Under the pieces are notes generated by a model. It made no database searches and was not told the DNA's origin. It saw only the letters and a program-made list of their open reading frames with translations. Positions 8,391 to 18,575 of a DNA stretch of 64,000 bases are shown piece by piece (positions within the stretch are counted from its first letter, which is position 1; every line of letters begins with the position of its first letter). Made by a program: the position numbers and the translations under genes. The stretch lies in the NCBI RefSeq assembly GCF_050589685.1, contig NZ_JBNGOS010000002.1:1-64000 (forward strand). The letters are read 5' to 3'. The DNA comes from Saccharicrinis sp050589685. GTDB taxonomy: Bacteria > Bacteroidota > Bacteroidia > Bacteroidales > Marinilabiliaceae.

Positions 8391-11201
8391 ATGAATATCA
8401 AATCGATTATTTTCATAGCATTACTCATATTGTTTTTTACAAATGCTAATTGCTATGCAAAAAATGAAAATCATCCTCGCATTTATTCAGGGAACACAAG
8501 TAATGTTGACTTTTTAAAGGCTGCCAATAATGTAGAGTGGAAGAAACAGTTAATACAGAGGAAAAAAGAAAATTTAGAGAAATACATCGAGAAATGTAAA
8601 GACGAACCTGAGTGGTTGGTTTCCCGATTACAGATGAATTGGAAAACAAAACATAGTAAGGTATTTTTACATGGAGGTAAATTTTCTCACTCATCAGGTA
8701 AAGCGCCAGTACCAACTGTTCGATTTTCAGGAACACGGGATTGGGCAACTGATTATAGAACGCCTTCTATTGAAGAGGTTGAGCCTTATTTCGACGACGA
8801 AAGGGGAATGTACCTGAAGCATAAGAAAACAGATAAAAAAGAGTGGGTTCACCCTTCTAAAGTTGGGTTTGCAATTGAAGGTGTGAACCGGAAAATAATG
8901 GCTTTGGTGGAGGATGCTGCCTTTTTATATTGGTTGACAGGAGAAAAAAAATACGCCCAATTTGCCGAACCCGTCTTTTTAAAATATATAGAAGGAATGT
9001 ATTACAGAGATGCCCCTGTTGATTTGGATAATTCCAATCAACAAAGGATATCCGGCTTGTCTACTTTTGAGGTGATTCATGATAAAATAGTTGTATCTCT
9101 TAGTCTTGTATACGATTTTCTGCATCCCTATTTATTAAAGAATAACAGAGACCTTGACCATACTTATGCTGTTTTTCAGAAATGGGGCGATCAAATCATA
9201 AAAAATGGCATCCCGGATAATAATTGGAATTTGTTTCAGGCAAATATCTTGACTCATATTGCTTTAGCACTTGACGAAAATAAAAATTATGCCAACGGTA
9301 AAGGACAAGAATATTATCTGAAATATACTTTTGATCAATCAACAGAGCGGCAATGGTCTATTAAGGAAGCGGTTAATGGATATGATCAGAAAACAGGTAT
9401 ATGGCCGGAATCTTCTTCGTATTCATTGCATGTAACTTCTTCTTTACTTCATATATTAACTTTGCTTGATAACTCGACCAATAAAAATGAGCTGGCTAAT
9501 TTTCCTATCCTCGAAAAAGCTGCATTAGCTGCCTTTCAGTATCTTTTTCCCAGTGGATACACAGTGGCTTTCGGGGATGCGCATCATGGAGTCATTCCTC
9601 CTGAAAATTTCGAACTATTAATCTCCAACTATAGAAAATATAATAATAAAGATAAAGAGTTAGTCATAACAGGCTTGTTGAAACAATTGATAGAAAAGGG
9701 TGAATATATACGAAAGGGCAAAGACCTTTTTGATTTATTCTTCTATACCGATCAATTACTTGAAACCGATGCTGCAAAAACAAAGGAATTAAGTAAGAAA
9801 TTAATCACACCCACCTTTTATGCACCCAATGTGAGTATGTTTATCCAACGAATGGGAGAAGATGATCAGGCTATGATGGTTTCCACGGTTGGAACTTTTG
9901 GTAATCACTCCCATGTAAATGGTATATCTATGGAGTTATATGCCAATAACTATGTTTTGGGGCCCGACATGTCAAAAGGACCAAGCTATTGGCATACCGA
10001 TCATCGTGAATATTATTCACAATTTCCTGCTCATAATACGGTAGTTGTTGATGGCGTTTCTAGCTATGGAAGAATGCGTGGTTATCATCCTTTTACATTG
10101 GATAATCATTTTCCAATTGCAGGAGAAAGTAAGGTTGACTTTGATAAAGTATCTTTTTCGAATGTATCCTTTATGGAACCGCAAACACTATCCGATCAAC
10201 AGCGATTAACTGCCATGATAAAATCACCTGCAGGCAAAGGATATATCGTAGATGTCTTCAGGTCGCGGAAAAAGGATAATTCCAATCAAAAACATGAATA
10301 TTTTTATCATAACCTGGGGCAGTCACTTGTGTTATTCGACGGCAATGATCAACCTTTAACATTACATGCAACTGATGAATTAGGGACATCTCATGGTGAT
10401 ATGATAGCTTACGATTATTTAACCGATAAAAAGGAAGTGGTTACTCCTGAAAATATCAATGCGCTGTTTACGTTAAAAAGTAAAGGTCAGGCGGATAACT
10501 TAATGAAGATGTGGATAAAGGGCGCTAAAGAACAGACTGTTTTTACCGCTCTTTCCCCAAAATCGAATGCATTAACAAAAGGCACAGCTCCTGTAGAAAT
10601 GTTAGGGCAGAAAATTCCAACGCTTATATTAAGGAGAGAAACAGAAGCGTGGAGAAATCCTTTTGCGGTTGTATTCAACCCGCATATGCATGGAGAATTT
10701 AATTCCGTTTTAGCCGTTAATTATCTAGAACTAAAGGAAAGCCCGGATGCGGAAAAAATAAGGATTACGCATAAGGATGGGAAAACGAAGGATATGATTG
10801 TGGCCAATGCTTCGCAAAATGATATTGCATTGGATGAGGGATTTTATCAGAAAGGACTACTTTCGGTCATTCGACAATTGGACTCAGAAAAAATGCCCAC
10901 GTTTTTATTCTTATCCGGGATGTATAAGTTTGATTATAAGGACTGGGGTATACTATCCTATGCCGAAGCTGTTTGCATAAGTATTGAACGAACTGAAGAA
11001 GGTTATGTGATACAGAACGATAACCCTGTGGCGGTTAAAATACCTTCTTACGAAGGACATAAGCCAAGTCAATTGCTATTGTATGAAAACGGAAAAATCA
11101 TGGCACAAAAAGATATATTTGTAAATCGTAACAATCCTAACCAAGTAGACTTTCGTTTGGAAAAAGCGTATCAAAAGGTTGTTGTTGTATTGGATAAATA
11201 A
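8391..11201 (+). CDS. Secreted heparinase II/III-type polysaccharide lyase
   Basis: A 936-residue exported protein starting at 8391, where a clear signal peptide begins (MNIKSIIFIALLILFF); an upstream TTG in frame is less likely. An N-terminal alpha/alpha-toroid (to about residue 470) is followed by an antiparallel beta-sheet domain. Conserved lyase features are NNWNLFQANILTH (toroid Asn/His region), FGNHSHVNGISMEL and the Tyr/His segment HREYYSQFPAHNTVVVDG, where PL families of this fold place the catalytic base. It would cleave a uronic-acid-containing chain by beta-elimination. The exact PL family is not assigned. It is the intact counterpart of the truncated lyase at 2051 and is followed by a terminator. 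Confidence 0.85.
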   Translation: MNIKSIIFIALLILFFTNANCYAKNENHPRIYSGNTSNVDFLKAANNVEWKKQLIQRKKENLEKYIEKCKDEPEWLVSRLQMNWKTKHSKVFLHGGKFSHSSGKAPVPTVRFSGTRDWATDYRTPSIEEVEPYFDDERGMYLKHKKTDKKEWVHPSKVGFAIEGVNRKIMALVEDAAFLYWLTGEKKYAQFAEPVFLKYIEGMYYRDAPVDLDNSNQQRISGLSTFEVIHDKIVVSLSLVYDFLHPYLLKNNRDLDHTYAVFQKWGDQIIKNGIPDNNWNLFQANILTHIALALDENKNYANGKGQEYYLKYTFDQSTERQWSIKEAVNGYDQKTGIWPESSSYSLHVTSSLLHILTLLDNSTNKNELANFPILEKAALAAFQYLFPSGYTVAFGDAHHGVIPPENFELLISNYRKYNNKDKELVITGLLKQLIEKGEYIRKGKDLFDLFFYTDQLLETDAAKTKELSKKLITPTFYAPNVSMFIQRMGEDDQAMMVSTVGTFGNHSHVNGISMELYANNYVLGPDMSKGPSYWHTDHREYYSQFPAHNTVVVDGVSSYGRMRGYHPFTLDNHFPIAGESKVDFDKVSFSNVSFMEPQTLSDQQRLTAMIKSPAGKGYIVDVFRSRKKDNSNQKHEYFYHNLGQSLVLFDGNDQPLTLHATDELGTSHGDMIAYDYLTDKKEVVTPENINALFTLKSKGQADNLMKMWIKGAKEQTVFTALSPKSNALTKGTAPVEMLGQKIPTLILRRETEAWRNPFAVVFNPHMHGEFNSVLAVNYLELKESPDAEKIRITHKDGKTKDMIVANASQNDIALDEGFYQKGLLSVIRQLDSEKMPTFLFLSGMYKFDYKDWGILSYAEAVCISIERTEEGYVIQNDNPVAVKIPSYEGHKPSQLLLYENGKIMAQKDIFVNRNNPNQVDFRLEKAYQKVVVVLDK

Positions 11202-11275
11202 TGTGAACTAAACTTTTTAATGGGATTAATTAAGTTCTGTATAATCCCGAAACATTTTAATATATGCTATACATA

Positions 11276-11306
11276 AGCTCGGCTCTGAAAAGAACCGGGC
11301 TTTTTT
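11276..11306 (+). terminator. Rho-independent terminator after the lyase gene
   Basis: AGCTCGGCTC (11276-11285), a 6-nt loop, GAACCGGGCT (11292-11301) with two G-U-compatible mismatches, then a run of T to 11306. It ends the lyase transcription unit and separates it from susC. Confidence 0.75.
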
Positions 11307-11442
11307 ATTTTCATCAAGTCTTGAATTCCATCAACTTTAATAAAACATGCCAATCAAGAGTTAAAACATGAGTTCAACCCTTTGGGAATATAGCTGTTCG
11401 GTTAAGGTTTTAATCTGTAAATCATTGTGCATTACGTGAACC

Positions 11443-11468
11443 AGCTCTCCTTAACAAGAAGGAGAGCT
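11443..11468. repeat. Perfect 10-bp inverted repeat in the susC leader region
   Basis: AGCTCTCCTT (11443-11452), loop AACAAG, AAGGAGAGCT (11459-11468). No U-tract follows, so it is either a terminator-like stem or a protein site. The gap 11202-11824 also holds the terminator at 11276 and the operator at 11745; no gene is visible in it. Confidence 0.5.
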
Positions 11469-11744
11469 GATTTACAGCTTGCAATATATAGAGTTTCCTC
11501 AATGAAAAAATAAGTGGCTCTGCCCTTGATTCGCATAAAATGCAAAAAGTTGTAATAAACTCAATTGAACATAGTATGCTTGAATAGAATGTCCATATGC
11601 GTGAATTAAATATCTAGATTAATTTAAAAAACGTTCATATGTGTTGCATAAACTCAATTATGGTTTGGATTCATTATTAAATAAAATTTAACAAATGTAG
11701 AATAAAGGGTTGTAAGGTGCACATAATCAAGGGGTGATAATTTG

Positions 11745-11799
11745 TCCATGCCAATGATCTAATAATACAGGCGAGAATAAAGGCGAAAGCATACATTTG
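11745..11799 (+). promoter_or_regulatory. Candidate HTCS operator and promoter of susCD
   Basis: Half-site TCCATGCCA at 11745-11753, a degenerate second half-site TACAGGCGA (6 of 9 matching) at 11766-11774, and -7 element TACATTTG at 11792-11799. Spacing is 21 and 26 bp, identical to the other three copies. Transcription would start near 11806, a short distance before the susC ATG at 11825. Weaker related half-sites TCCATATGC (11592) and TTCATATGT (11634) lie 42 bp apart further upstream. Confidence 0.62.
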
Positions 11800-11824
11800 A
11801 GATGTTAATTAAAATTAAAAGTAT

Positions 11825-14824
11825 ATGAAAAAAATTAAATCTAGATTCTTGTTACTGGCTATTGCTTGCTTGATGACTTCATTTGGTTGGGCTCAACAAA
11901 GAACAATAACCGGTACTGTTACAGATGAAGGCAATGAAACATTGCCAGGTGTAAGTATATTGGTTAAAGGAACAACAATAGGTACTATTACTGATATTGA
12001 TGGTAGATATTCGCTGAAGATAGCGGATTCATCGACCGCAACACTTGTTTTTTCTTTTGTAGGATTTACAAATCAGGAAATAACGGTTGGCAACCAAACG
12101 GCTATAAATGTGCAATTGATTGCTGATGCTATTGGCCTTGATGAAGTAGTTGCCATTGGATATGGTTCTATGAAAAAAAGTGATTTAACAGGAGCAGTTG
12201 GTTCAGTGGATTCGAAAGACATCACTCGTGTAACTCCGGTTAAGGCTGCAAAGGCCATTCAAGGTCAAGTGGCTGGGGTGTCGGTTAAAAAAACAAGTAG
12301 TAGACCAGGTGCTGGATATGACCTAAACATTAGAGGGCTAAACTCAATTGATTATAGCAATGCGCCATTGGTTGTTATTGACGGAGTGATGGGAGGTGAT
12401 ATTAATGTATTAAACCCTACCGATATTGAATCGATGGATATACTAAAAGATGCATCTGCAACTGCAATTTATGGTTCTCGTGGTGCTAATGGAGTAGTCA
12501 TTGTTACTACCAAAAGAGGATCTAAAGGTGCTCCGCAAGTTACTTATAATGGTTACGTTGGTGTTAAGACTCCTGCACACCTGCCAGATATGATGAATGC
12601 TCAGGAATATTATCAAATGGCTAAAATTGACAAAGAGCTAAATGGTGGAACGGCCAGGTCTTTTACGTCAACTGAAATTGATATGGTGGATTCAGGAAAC
12701 AGTACCGACTGGATTGATGAAGTTACTAACCCTAGTTTGCAAACCAATCATTCTATTTCTGTAGCGGGAGGAAATGACAATAGTAACTATCATTTCTCAA
12801 CCGGATATTTGAATGAAGGGGGTAGTTTATTAGAAACAAAATATGAACGTTACAATATTAAAGGTAGTTTGGATAGTAAGCTGAATGATATTGTTAAAGT
12901 AGGTTTTAACGCAAATTACAGTTATGGCAAACTAAATCTTGGATCAAATGAAGCAATCCGTAGTGCTTTTAGAGCCAGGCCGACAGGCGTTATTATGTAT
13001 GATGACATTCTTAACCCTGACGAAAATCAAGATGACAATTGGAATGGTTATGCATCATGGATGGGAATTAATGACAAGCAAGTATTAAATCCATTGGTTG
13101 AGGCGGATCCCGAGAACTTTCAGGATGAAACATTATCAAGTACTTTTTTTGGTAACGCTTACGTTGAGTTAACGCCGTTGAAAGGACTTACTATTAAGTC
13201 ACAATTGTCGGCAAATGTTTATAAAGAAAGGTTTGGACAATATAGAGGAACGTATACAAAATCTCAGAAAACGACGAGGGCACCAAAAGCTTATTACAAT
13301 ACAGAGAATGTTTCCAATTATACTTTGGATAATATTATTACATACAAGAAATCAACTGGGGTACATGATTTTACGTTTACTGGTGTGCAGAGTGCTTTTC
13401 AAACCAGAACCGAAACATTAGAAAGTCAAGTACAAGATCTTCCATACAATTCACTTTGGTATGCGTTTGGAACTGCTGAAACGATTTCGAAATTAGAAAC
13501 GAACTTAAGCGAAAAATCATTGCTTTCATTTATGGGCCGTTTCATTTATGGGTATAAAGATAAGTATATGGTTACTTTAACCAATAGATGGGATGGTGCA
13601 TCTCAATTAGGTGCTGAAAATAAATGGGATTTCTTTCCATCGGCAGCTGTTGCGTGGAGAGTCAGTGAGGAAGAATTTATGCAGGGCATTGAAGCTATTT
13701 CTTCTATGAAAATGAGAGTGAGTTATGGACTGGTTGGAAACAGTTCGGTCAGTCCTTATAGCACGCAATCACGTTTAACAAATACCGCATACGATTTTGA
13801 TGGTTCTGCAGCATATGGGTTTGCTCCTTCAAATTTAGCGGATAAAGAATTAAGTTGGGAAAAGAGTAAGGAAATAAACTTAGGTATTGATGTTGGTTTA
13901 TTTAATAACCGGATTACAACTTCAATTGAATTATACGATAGAAACACAGTTGACTTAATTTATGCCGAACAAATACCAAACTCAACAGGGTTTAGTTCTG
14001 TTACAACAAATATAGGAGAAGTAGCCAATAAAGGTATCGAAATATCATTGAATACCGTTAATGTTAAAACCGATAGGTTTTCATGGTCTACAAACCTGAA
14101 CTTTTCTACTAATAAAAACGAGGTAGTATCTATTGGTAGTGATGGAATTCAACAAGATATAAGTTCTGGACTTTTTGTAGGAGAAGCACTTGATTCTCAT
14201 TATACATATGAATTTGATGGTATTTGGCAATTGGATGAAGCTGACGAAGCAGCAGTTTACGGTCAGGTCCCTGGTGCTGTTAGAGTAGTAGATCAAAATA
14301 ACGATGATAAAATTTCAACAGGAACAGGCGAGGATGATAGGAAAATTATAGGTTCGGAGCAAGCTAAATGGATTGGTGGTATGACCAATAAATTTACATT
14401 CGATAATTTTGACTTATCCTTTTTAATCTATACTAGTCAGGGAGCAATTTACCGAAACTCAATGTTGTCGGGCACGATGGGTGATGTTAATGGGGGAAGA
14501 TATAATGTGCTTAATTTGAATTACTGGACTGTAGATAATCCATCTAACGAATATTATGCACCGGGCGTATCTAATCCTTACCGATCAGCAATTCAATATC
14601 AAGATGCAAGTTTTATTCGTATCTCAGATATAACCGTTGGATACAATGTGCCTTCGCCAATTTTAAAACGACTAGGATTCAATTCACTTAGAATGTATGC
14701 TCAGGTAACCAATCCTTTTGTGTTTCACGATTTTGATGGAATCGATCCTGAATACAATACAGGTCTTTATAATGACGACGTATCGTCAGCAACTTACTTG
14801 TTTGGTGTTAATGTATCATTTTAA
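11825..14824 (+). CDS. SusC-type TonB-dependent outer-membrane oligosaccharide transporter
   Basis: A 999-residue SusC/RagA protein. It has a signal peptide to about residue 24, a carboxypeptidase-D-like regulatory domain (TITGTVTDEGNETLPGVSIL, about 25-110), a plug domain with NIRGLNSIDY and the SusC signature ATAIYGSRGANGVVIVTTK, then a 22-strand barrel ending in a C-terminal Phe (FGVNVSF). It imports polymer fragments with the SusD partner encoded 25 bp downstream, powered by TonB. The pair stands in the middle of the plus-strand enzyme genes and has its own operator and -7 box, so it marks this region as a PUL. Confidence 0.97.
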   Translation: MKKIKSRFLLLAIACLMTSFGWAQQRTITGTVTDEGNETLPGVSILVKGTTIGTITDIDGRYSLKIADSSTATLVFSFVGFTNQEITVGNQTAINVQLIADAIGLDEVVAIGYGSMKKSDLTGAVGSVDSKDITRVTPVKAAKAIQGQVAGVSVKKTSSRPGAGYDLNIRGLNSIDYSNAPLVVIDGVMGGDINVLNPTDIESMDILKDASATAIYGSRGANGVVIVTTKRGSKGAPQVTYNGYVGVKTPAHLPDMMNAQEYYQMAKIDKELNGGTARSFTSTEIDMVDSGNSTDWIDEVTNPSLQTNHSISVAGGNDNSNYHFSTGYLNEGGSLLETKYERYNIKGSLDSKLNDIVKVGFNANYSYGKLNLGSNEAIRSAFRARPTGVIMYDDILNPDENQDDNWNGYASWMGINDKQVLNPLVEADPENFQDETLSSTFFGNAYVELTPLKGLTIKSQLSANVYKERFGQYRGTYTKSQKTTRAPKAYYNTENVSNYTLDNIITYKKSTGVHDFTFTGVQSAFQTRTETLESQVQDLPYNSLWYAFGTAETISKLETNLSEKSLLSFMGRFIYGYKDKYMVTLTNRWDGASQLGAENKWDFFPSAAVAWRVSEEEFMQGIEAISSMKMRVSYGLVGNSSVSPYSTQSRLTNTAYDFDGSAAYGFAPSNLADKELSWEKSKEINLGIDVGLFNNRITTSIELYDRNTVDLIYAEQIPNSTGFSSVTTNIGEVANKGIEISLNTVNVKTDRFSWSTNLNFSTNKNEVVSIGSDGIQQDISSGLFVGEALDSHYTYEFDGIWQLDEADEAAVYGQVPGAVRVVDQNNDDKISTGTGEDDRKIIGSEQAKWIGGMTNKFTFDNFDLSFLIYTSQGAIYRNSMLSGTMGDVNGGRYNVLNLNYWTVDNPSNEYYAPGVSNPYRSAIQYQDASFIRISDITVGYNVPSPILKRLGFNSLRMYAQVTNPFVFHDFDGIDPEYNTGLYNDDVSSATYLFGVNVSF

Positions 14825-14849
14825 TCTGTAATACTTAAAAATTATAAAA

Positions 14850-16673
14850 ATGAAAAAATATGATATAAGATATTTCGTAATGATTGTACTAATATTTTTA
14901 GCAAGTACAAGTTGCGAAGAGTATCTGGAAGAGAATTCAATATCAATTCAAACTACAGAGAGTTATTATGTGGATGAAACAGGTTATAATGATTTGATTG
15001 AATCAACTTATTCCTTATTGAGAGATATTCATCAAGAGCGTGAATTGGTGTTTTTTGGAACTGATGTTTTTACCAGTAAAGGATGGAATGAAGCAGGTGG
15101 TGGTAATGATGGTGGTGTATTGAATGTATATGATGTTCGTTTTAATTCATCAAACGGTTCCGTATCCACTTTGTGGAATTTATTATACAAAGAAATAGGA
15201 AGAACCAATACTGCTATTACACGTCAAAGCGATATTGTTGGTATGGATGAAAATTTGCTGGCCGCACGGGCAGGTGAAGCAAAATTCCTTAGGGCTTTCT
15301 GTTATTTTTATTTAGTTCAACAATTTGGCGATATACCTATGCCGCTTGAGGAAACTACGACAGGTTCACGTGAGGTTATTAAATTTACAGCAGCAGAAGT
15401 TTATACGCAAATTATTAAGGACTTAACCGAAGCTGAAGCTGTGCTTCCAACGAGTGGAAATACAGATTATGGTAGAGCTACCAAGGGTGCTGCACAATTT
15501 TTATTGGCACGAGTGTACTTAACCCGGGGATGGAATTATACCAATACGGTAGGTGAAAGCATCGGAGGAAGTGCTTCGGATTTTGATAAAGCTGTTGAGT
15601 ATGCCGATAAGGTAATTAGTGCTTATCCTTTGGAGGCGGAATATAAAAACCTATTTCCTTTGCACGCTGAAAATCCACTGTTAGAAACATTTCCTGTGCA
15701 AAATGATAGAAATGATGAGATTATATTTGCTGTTCAATATAGTGATGATGTATTGTCATATGGTGGCGGTAATGACTACCACTCTATTTTTGGAGGCAGT
15801 GCTGAAGATATTCCTGGTTCCTTAGGTAGAACAAGCGATTATAATCGACATGCTGTTGGAAATTACATTACTACACCAGCTATGTATCGTTTATTTGACC
15901 CAGAATTAGATGTTCGTTATAAGCACAACTTTGTAGAAGCAATGTATGCCTTAGCTGATGTTAATGGTTTTGTACCTAATCTTGATGATCCAACTACAAC
16001 TATAGATATAGCCGTTGGGGATACTGTCCTGTTTTTTCCTGATTGGAACAAACCGGCCAGTGATTTAGAAAAAGGCATGGACGTAGGTGGTACGAAGCAT
16101 TACGGAGTGCTTAATATTGATGAGATTGGAATAATGGATGGAACACCTTTTCATCAAGAAAACTATAAAACACCATTGATGTGGAAATTCTGGCAACCTG
16201 GAATTGAATATGATGATGCAATGGGTACATTAGATTACGTCCTGTTTCGCTCATCGGAAGCTTATTTAATTGCAGCAGAAGCCATATTGAAAGGAGCATC
16301 CAATGGGAATTTAGGTGACGCAGAATCATATTATAACACAATAGTAGACAGGGCGCTTGGAGCTAATATTGGTTCAGATCCTCAATGTGCTGCGGAACCA
16401 GGTAACTTAAGTTCTTTCGAAATAGTTTCGTACCGTGCGAATGGTAATCTGGATATTGACATGATTTTGGATGAAAGAGCAAGGGAATTAATGGGTGAGT
16501 TTTGCCGTTGGTACGATTTGAAACGTACAGGTAAATGGATTGAAAGAGCCAGTGCAATGAATCCATGGACATCGGCAATTGGAGAAATCCAAGAACACCA
16601 TTATCTGCGTCCTATACCACAAGCCGAGATAGATAGAGCCATACCAACTATTTCTCAAAATGATGGATACTAA
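14850..16673 (+). CDS. SusD-like surface glycan-binding lipoprotein
   Basis: A 607-residue RagB/SusD family protein with a lipobox (ASTSC, Cys near residue 22) after the signal peptide. TPR-type helices follow, as in AGEAKFLRAFCYFYLV and KGAAQFLLARVYLTRG, and the C-terminal SusD region contains DERARELMGEFCRWYDLKRTG. It caps the SusC barrel on the cell surface and binds the target glycan. It is co-transcribed with susC and followed by a strong terminator. Confidence 0.96.
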   Translation: MKKYDIRYFVMIVLIFLASTSCEEYLEENSISIQTTESYYVDETGYNDLIESTYSLLRDIHQERELVFFGTDVFTSKGWNEAGGGNDGGVLNVYDVRFNSSNGSVSTLWNLLYKEIGRTNTAITRQSDIVGMDENLLAARAGEAKFLRAFCYFYLVQQFGDIPMPLEETTTGSREVIKFTAAEVYTQIIKDLTEAEAVLPTSGNTDYGRATKGAAQFLLARVYLTRGWNYTNTVGESIGGSASDFDKAVEYADKVISAYPLEAEYKNLFPLHAENPLLETFPVQNDRNDEIIFAVQYSDDVLSYGGGNDYHSIFGGSAEDIPGSLGRTSDYNRHAVGNYITTPAMYRLFDPELDVRYKHNFVEAMYALADVNGFVPNLDDPTTTIDIAVGDTVLFFPDWNKPASDLEKGMDVGGTKHYGVLNIDEIGIMDGTPFHQENYKTPLMWKFWQPGIEYDDAMGTLDYVLFRSSEAYLIAAEAILKGASNGNLGDAESYYNTIVDRALGANIGSDPQCAAEPGNLSSFEIVSYRANGNLDIDMILDERARELMGEFCRWYDLKRTGKWIERASAMNPWTSAIGEIQEHHYLRPIPQAEIDRAIPTISQNDGY

Positions 16674-16717
16674 AGGTGTTGAGGTTATTAATAATATAGC
16701 TTAAACAATTAATGATT

Positions 16718-16753
16718 AAAAAAAGGCAGGCCATTTGTTGCCTGCCTTTTTTT
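16718..16753. terminator. Strong bidirectional-type terminator after susD
   Basis: A perfect 14-bp stem AAAAAAAGGCAGGC / GCCTGCCTTTTTTT with an 8-nt loop. A-rich and T-rich flanks allow function on either strand. It should limit read-through from susCD into the GH28 gene. Confidence 0.85.
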
Positions 16754-16825
16754 GATTTTCACATGTACTCAATAAAAATCGCATCATAAGTCGCGATATC
16801 AAAATCTATGAAAAAGATAGTAAGC

Positions 16826-16951
16826 ATGAGAATCTATAAATTAGTTCCCGTTTTATGTTTGTTTTTTCTAGGTTCAGCAGGATTAAAGAATAAGTAAATT
16901 ATCTGTCACAAAGGGTGGATGGATTTCAATAAGAATGAGGTAAAGCAATAG
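16826..16951 (+). pseudogene. Relic of the 5' end of a third GH3 paralogue
   Basis: From the ATG at 16826 the sequence reads MRIYKLVPVLCLFFLGSAG then LKNK, a stop, and IICHKGWMDFNKNEVKQ. This matches the signal peptide and EF-hand-like start of the GH3 at 18576 (MRLYKLFFFVTCLFFLTSAG ... YHKGWIDFNKNGVK) and that at 5005. It has an internal TAA and ends at a TAG 4 bp before the GH28 start. Only about 41 codons survive; the rest of the gene is gone. Confidence 0.85.
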
Positions 16952-16954
16952 ACT

Positions 16955-18529
16955 ATGGGAAATAGATCAGTATATAAGATGTGGAGAGGCATTTTTACGC
17001 TAATAATCATTTTTGGAGTTATTGCAGGATTTGATGCTTCGGCCAAACCTAAAAAATATACAATGACTGATTTTGGAGCTATTAATGATGGGGAAACCCT
17101 GAATACAGTAGCTATCCAATCCTTAATTGATAAAGTAAACAGAGAAGGAGGAGGAACCATTGTATTTCCAGCCGGAAAGTACTTGTCGGGAAGTTTGCAG
17201 ATGAAATCGAATGTGAACTTGCATCTGCAAAATCATGCTGTTCTTTTAGGAAGTACAAACCCATTGGATTATCCACAGATAGAAATGCCGGGAAGACCGA
17301 AATTGGCTAATAGAGATGATAACTCTCAGATGGCATTATTGGTCGCTCATAAAGCAAATGATTTTACGATTACGGGCGAGGGGAAAATCGACGGACAAGG
17401 CAGAGCCTTGGCTTTAACGATTGATAGCTTGCATCATGCCGGGGTTATTATTGATCCTAAGTACAGTATACGCAGAAACCGACCGCACGAAACAGCTCGA
17501 CCTAAATTATTCCGTTTCTCGCAATGTAAAAATGTCTTCATTACTGATTTAAACTTATACAATGGGGCTTGTTGGGGACTTTCATTTGAACTTTGTGAAA
17601 ACTTAAATCTCGATCATCTTAAAGTAGTAAATAGAGCCTATTGGAACAACGATGGGATGGATATTACGGATTGTACGAATGTAAAAATAAGTAATTGCGA
17701 TGTAAATTCTGCTGACGATGGTATTTGTCTTAAATCATATTATCCAGGTTTTTGTAATGATACGATTTTAATTGAAAATTGTGTGATTCGCTCCAGCGCA
17801 AGTGCCATTAAATTTGGAACAGCATCCTTTGGTGGTTTTAAAAATGTAAACATCAAAAACATTCAGGTTTACGATACTTTTCGTTCGGCAATTGCCATCG
17901 AATCGGTTGATGGAGGTATCATTGAGAATATAGAAGTCTCTAATATTGTAGCAGAAAATACAGGAAATGCGATTTTCATCCGCTTAGGTCATCGTGGAGG
18001 TGAGAAGCCAGGGGTTGTTAAAAATGTACACATTCACGACATTAAGGTACAAGTACCTTTTGGCAGGCCTGATGTAGATTACGATATGCGCGGACCGGCT
18101 GTTAGCTTTTTCCACAATCCATTACCATCATCTATTACTGGAATACCAGGACATAATGTGGAAGATATTGTGATTGAAAATGTGGAAATTACATGTCCCG
18201 GAAGAGCCTCGAAAGGCATGGCTTATGTTCCTCTTAGTCGTTTAAATATGATTCCTGAGGGAATAAAAAGTTATCCTGAATTTACCATGTTTGGAGAATT
18301 ACCAGCTTGGGGATTGTATGTGCGTCATGCAAAGGGAATTACACTTAGGAATGTAAAAATGGTTTTGGAAAAGGAAGATTATCGTCCTGCTTTTGTATTC
18401 GATCAAGTTGAAGGTATTAGGATGGATCAAGTAGAACTTCCTGATAGCCAACACAAGCAGCTTATCCTAAAAGATACAAAATCAGTAAAGCTAAGTTCAC
18501 AACTAGAGTGTACGAAGCGGGAATTGTAA
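16955..18529 (+). CDS. Glycoside hydrolase family 28 (polygalacturonase-type)
   Basis: A 524-residue secreted right-handed beta-helix enzyme. A signal peptide (to about residue 30, ending ASA) precedes YTMTDFGAINDGETLNTVAI, a classic GH28 N-terminus. The catalytic region keeps the acid residues: NNDGMDI with Asp233 and ADDGICLKS with Asp254/Asp255. The usual GHG loop is replaced (IKFGTASFGG), as in many exo-acting or atypical GH28 members. It likely hydrolyses alpha-linked galacturonic acid or a related uronic-acid linkage. It starts 4 bp after a GH3 relic, and the next GH3 gene begins 46 bp after its stop. Confidence 0.88.
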   Translation: MGNRSVYKMWRGIFTLIIIFGVIAGFDASAKPKKYTMTDFGAINDGETLNTVAIQSLIDKVNREGGGTIVFPAGKYLSGSLQMKSNVNLHLQNHAVLLGSTNPLDYPQIEMPGRPKLANRDDNSQMALLVAHKANDFTITGEGKIDGQGRALALTIDSLHHAGVIIDPKYSIRRNRPHETARPKLFRFSQCKNVFITDLNLYNGACWGLSFELCENLNLDHLKVVNRAYWNNDGMDITDCTNVKISNCDVNSADDGICLKSYYPGFCNDTILIENCVIRSSASAIKFGTASFGGFKNVNIKNIQVYDTFRSAIAIESVDGGIIENIEVSNIVAENTGNAIFIRLGHRGGEKPGVVKNVHIHDIKVQVPFGRPDVDYDMRGPAVSFFHNPLPSSITGIPGHNVEDIVIENVEITCPGRASKGMAYVPLSRLNMIPEGIKSYPEFTMFGELPAWGLYVRHAKGITLRNVKMVLEKEDYRPAFVFDQVEGIRMDQVELPDSQHKQLILKDTKSVKLSSQLECTKREL

Positions 18530-18575
18530 GAATAGTACCAGTTGAAGGGTTATTGAATTTGAAATTTCGATTATC

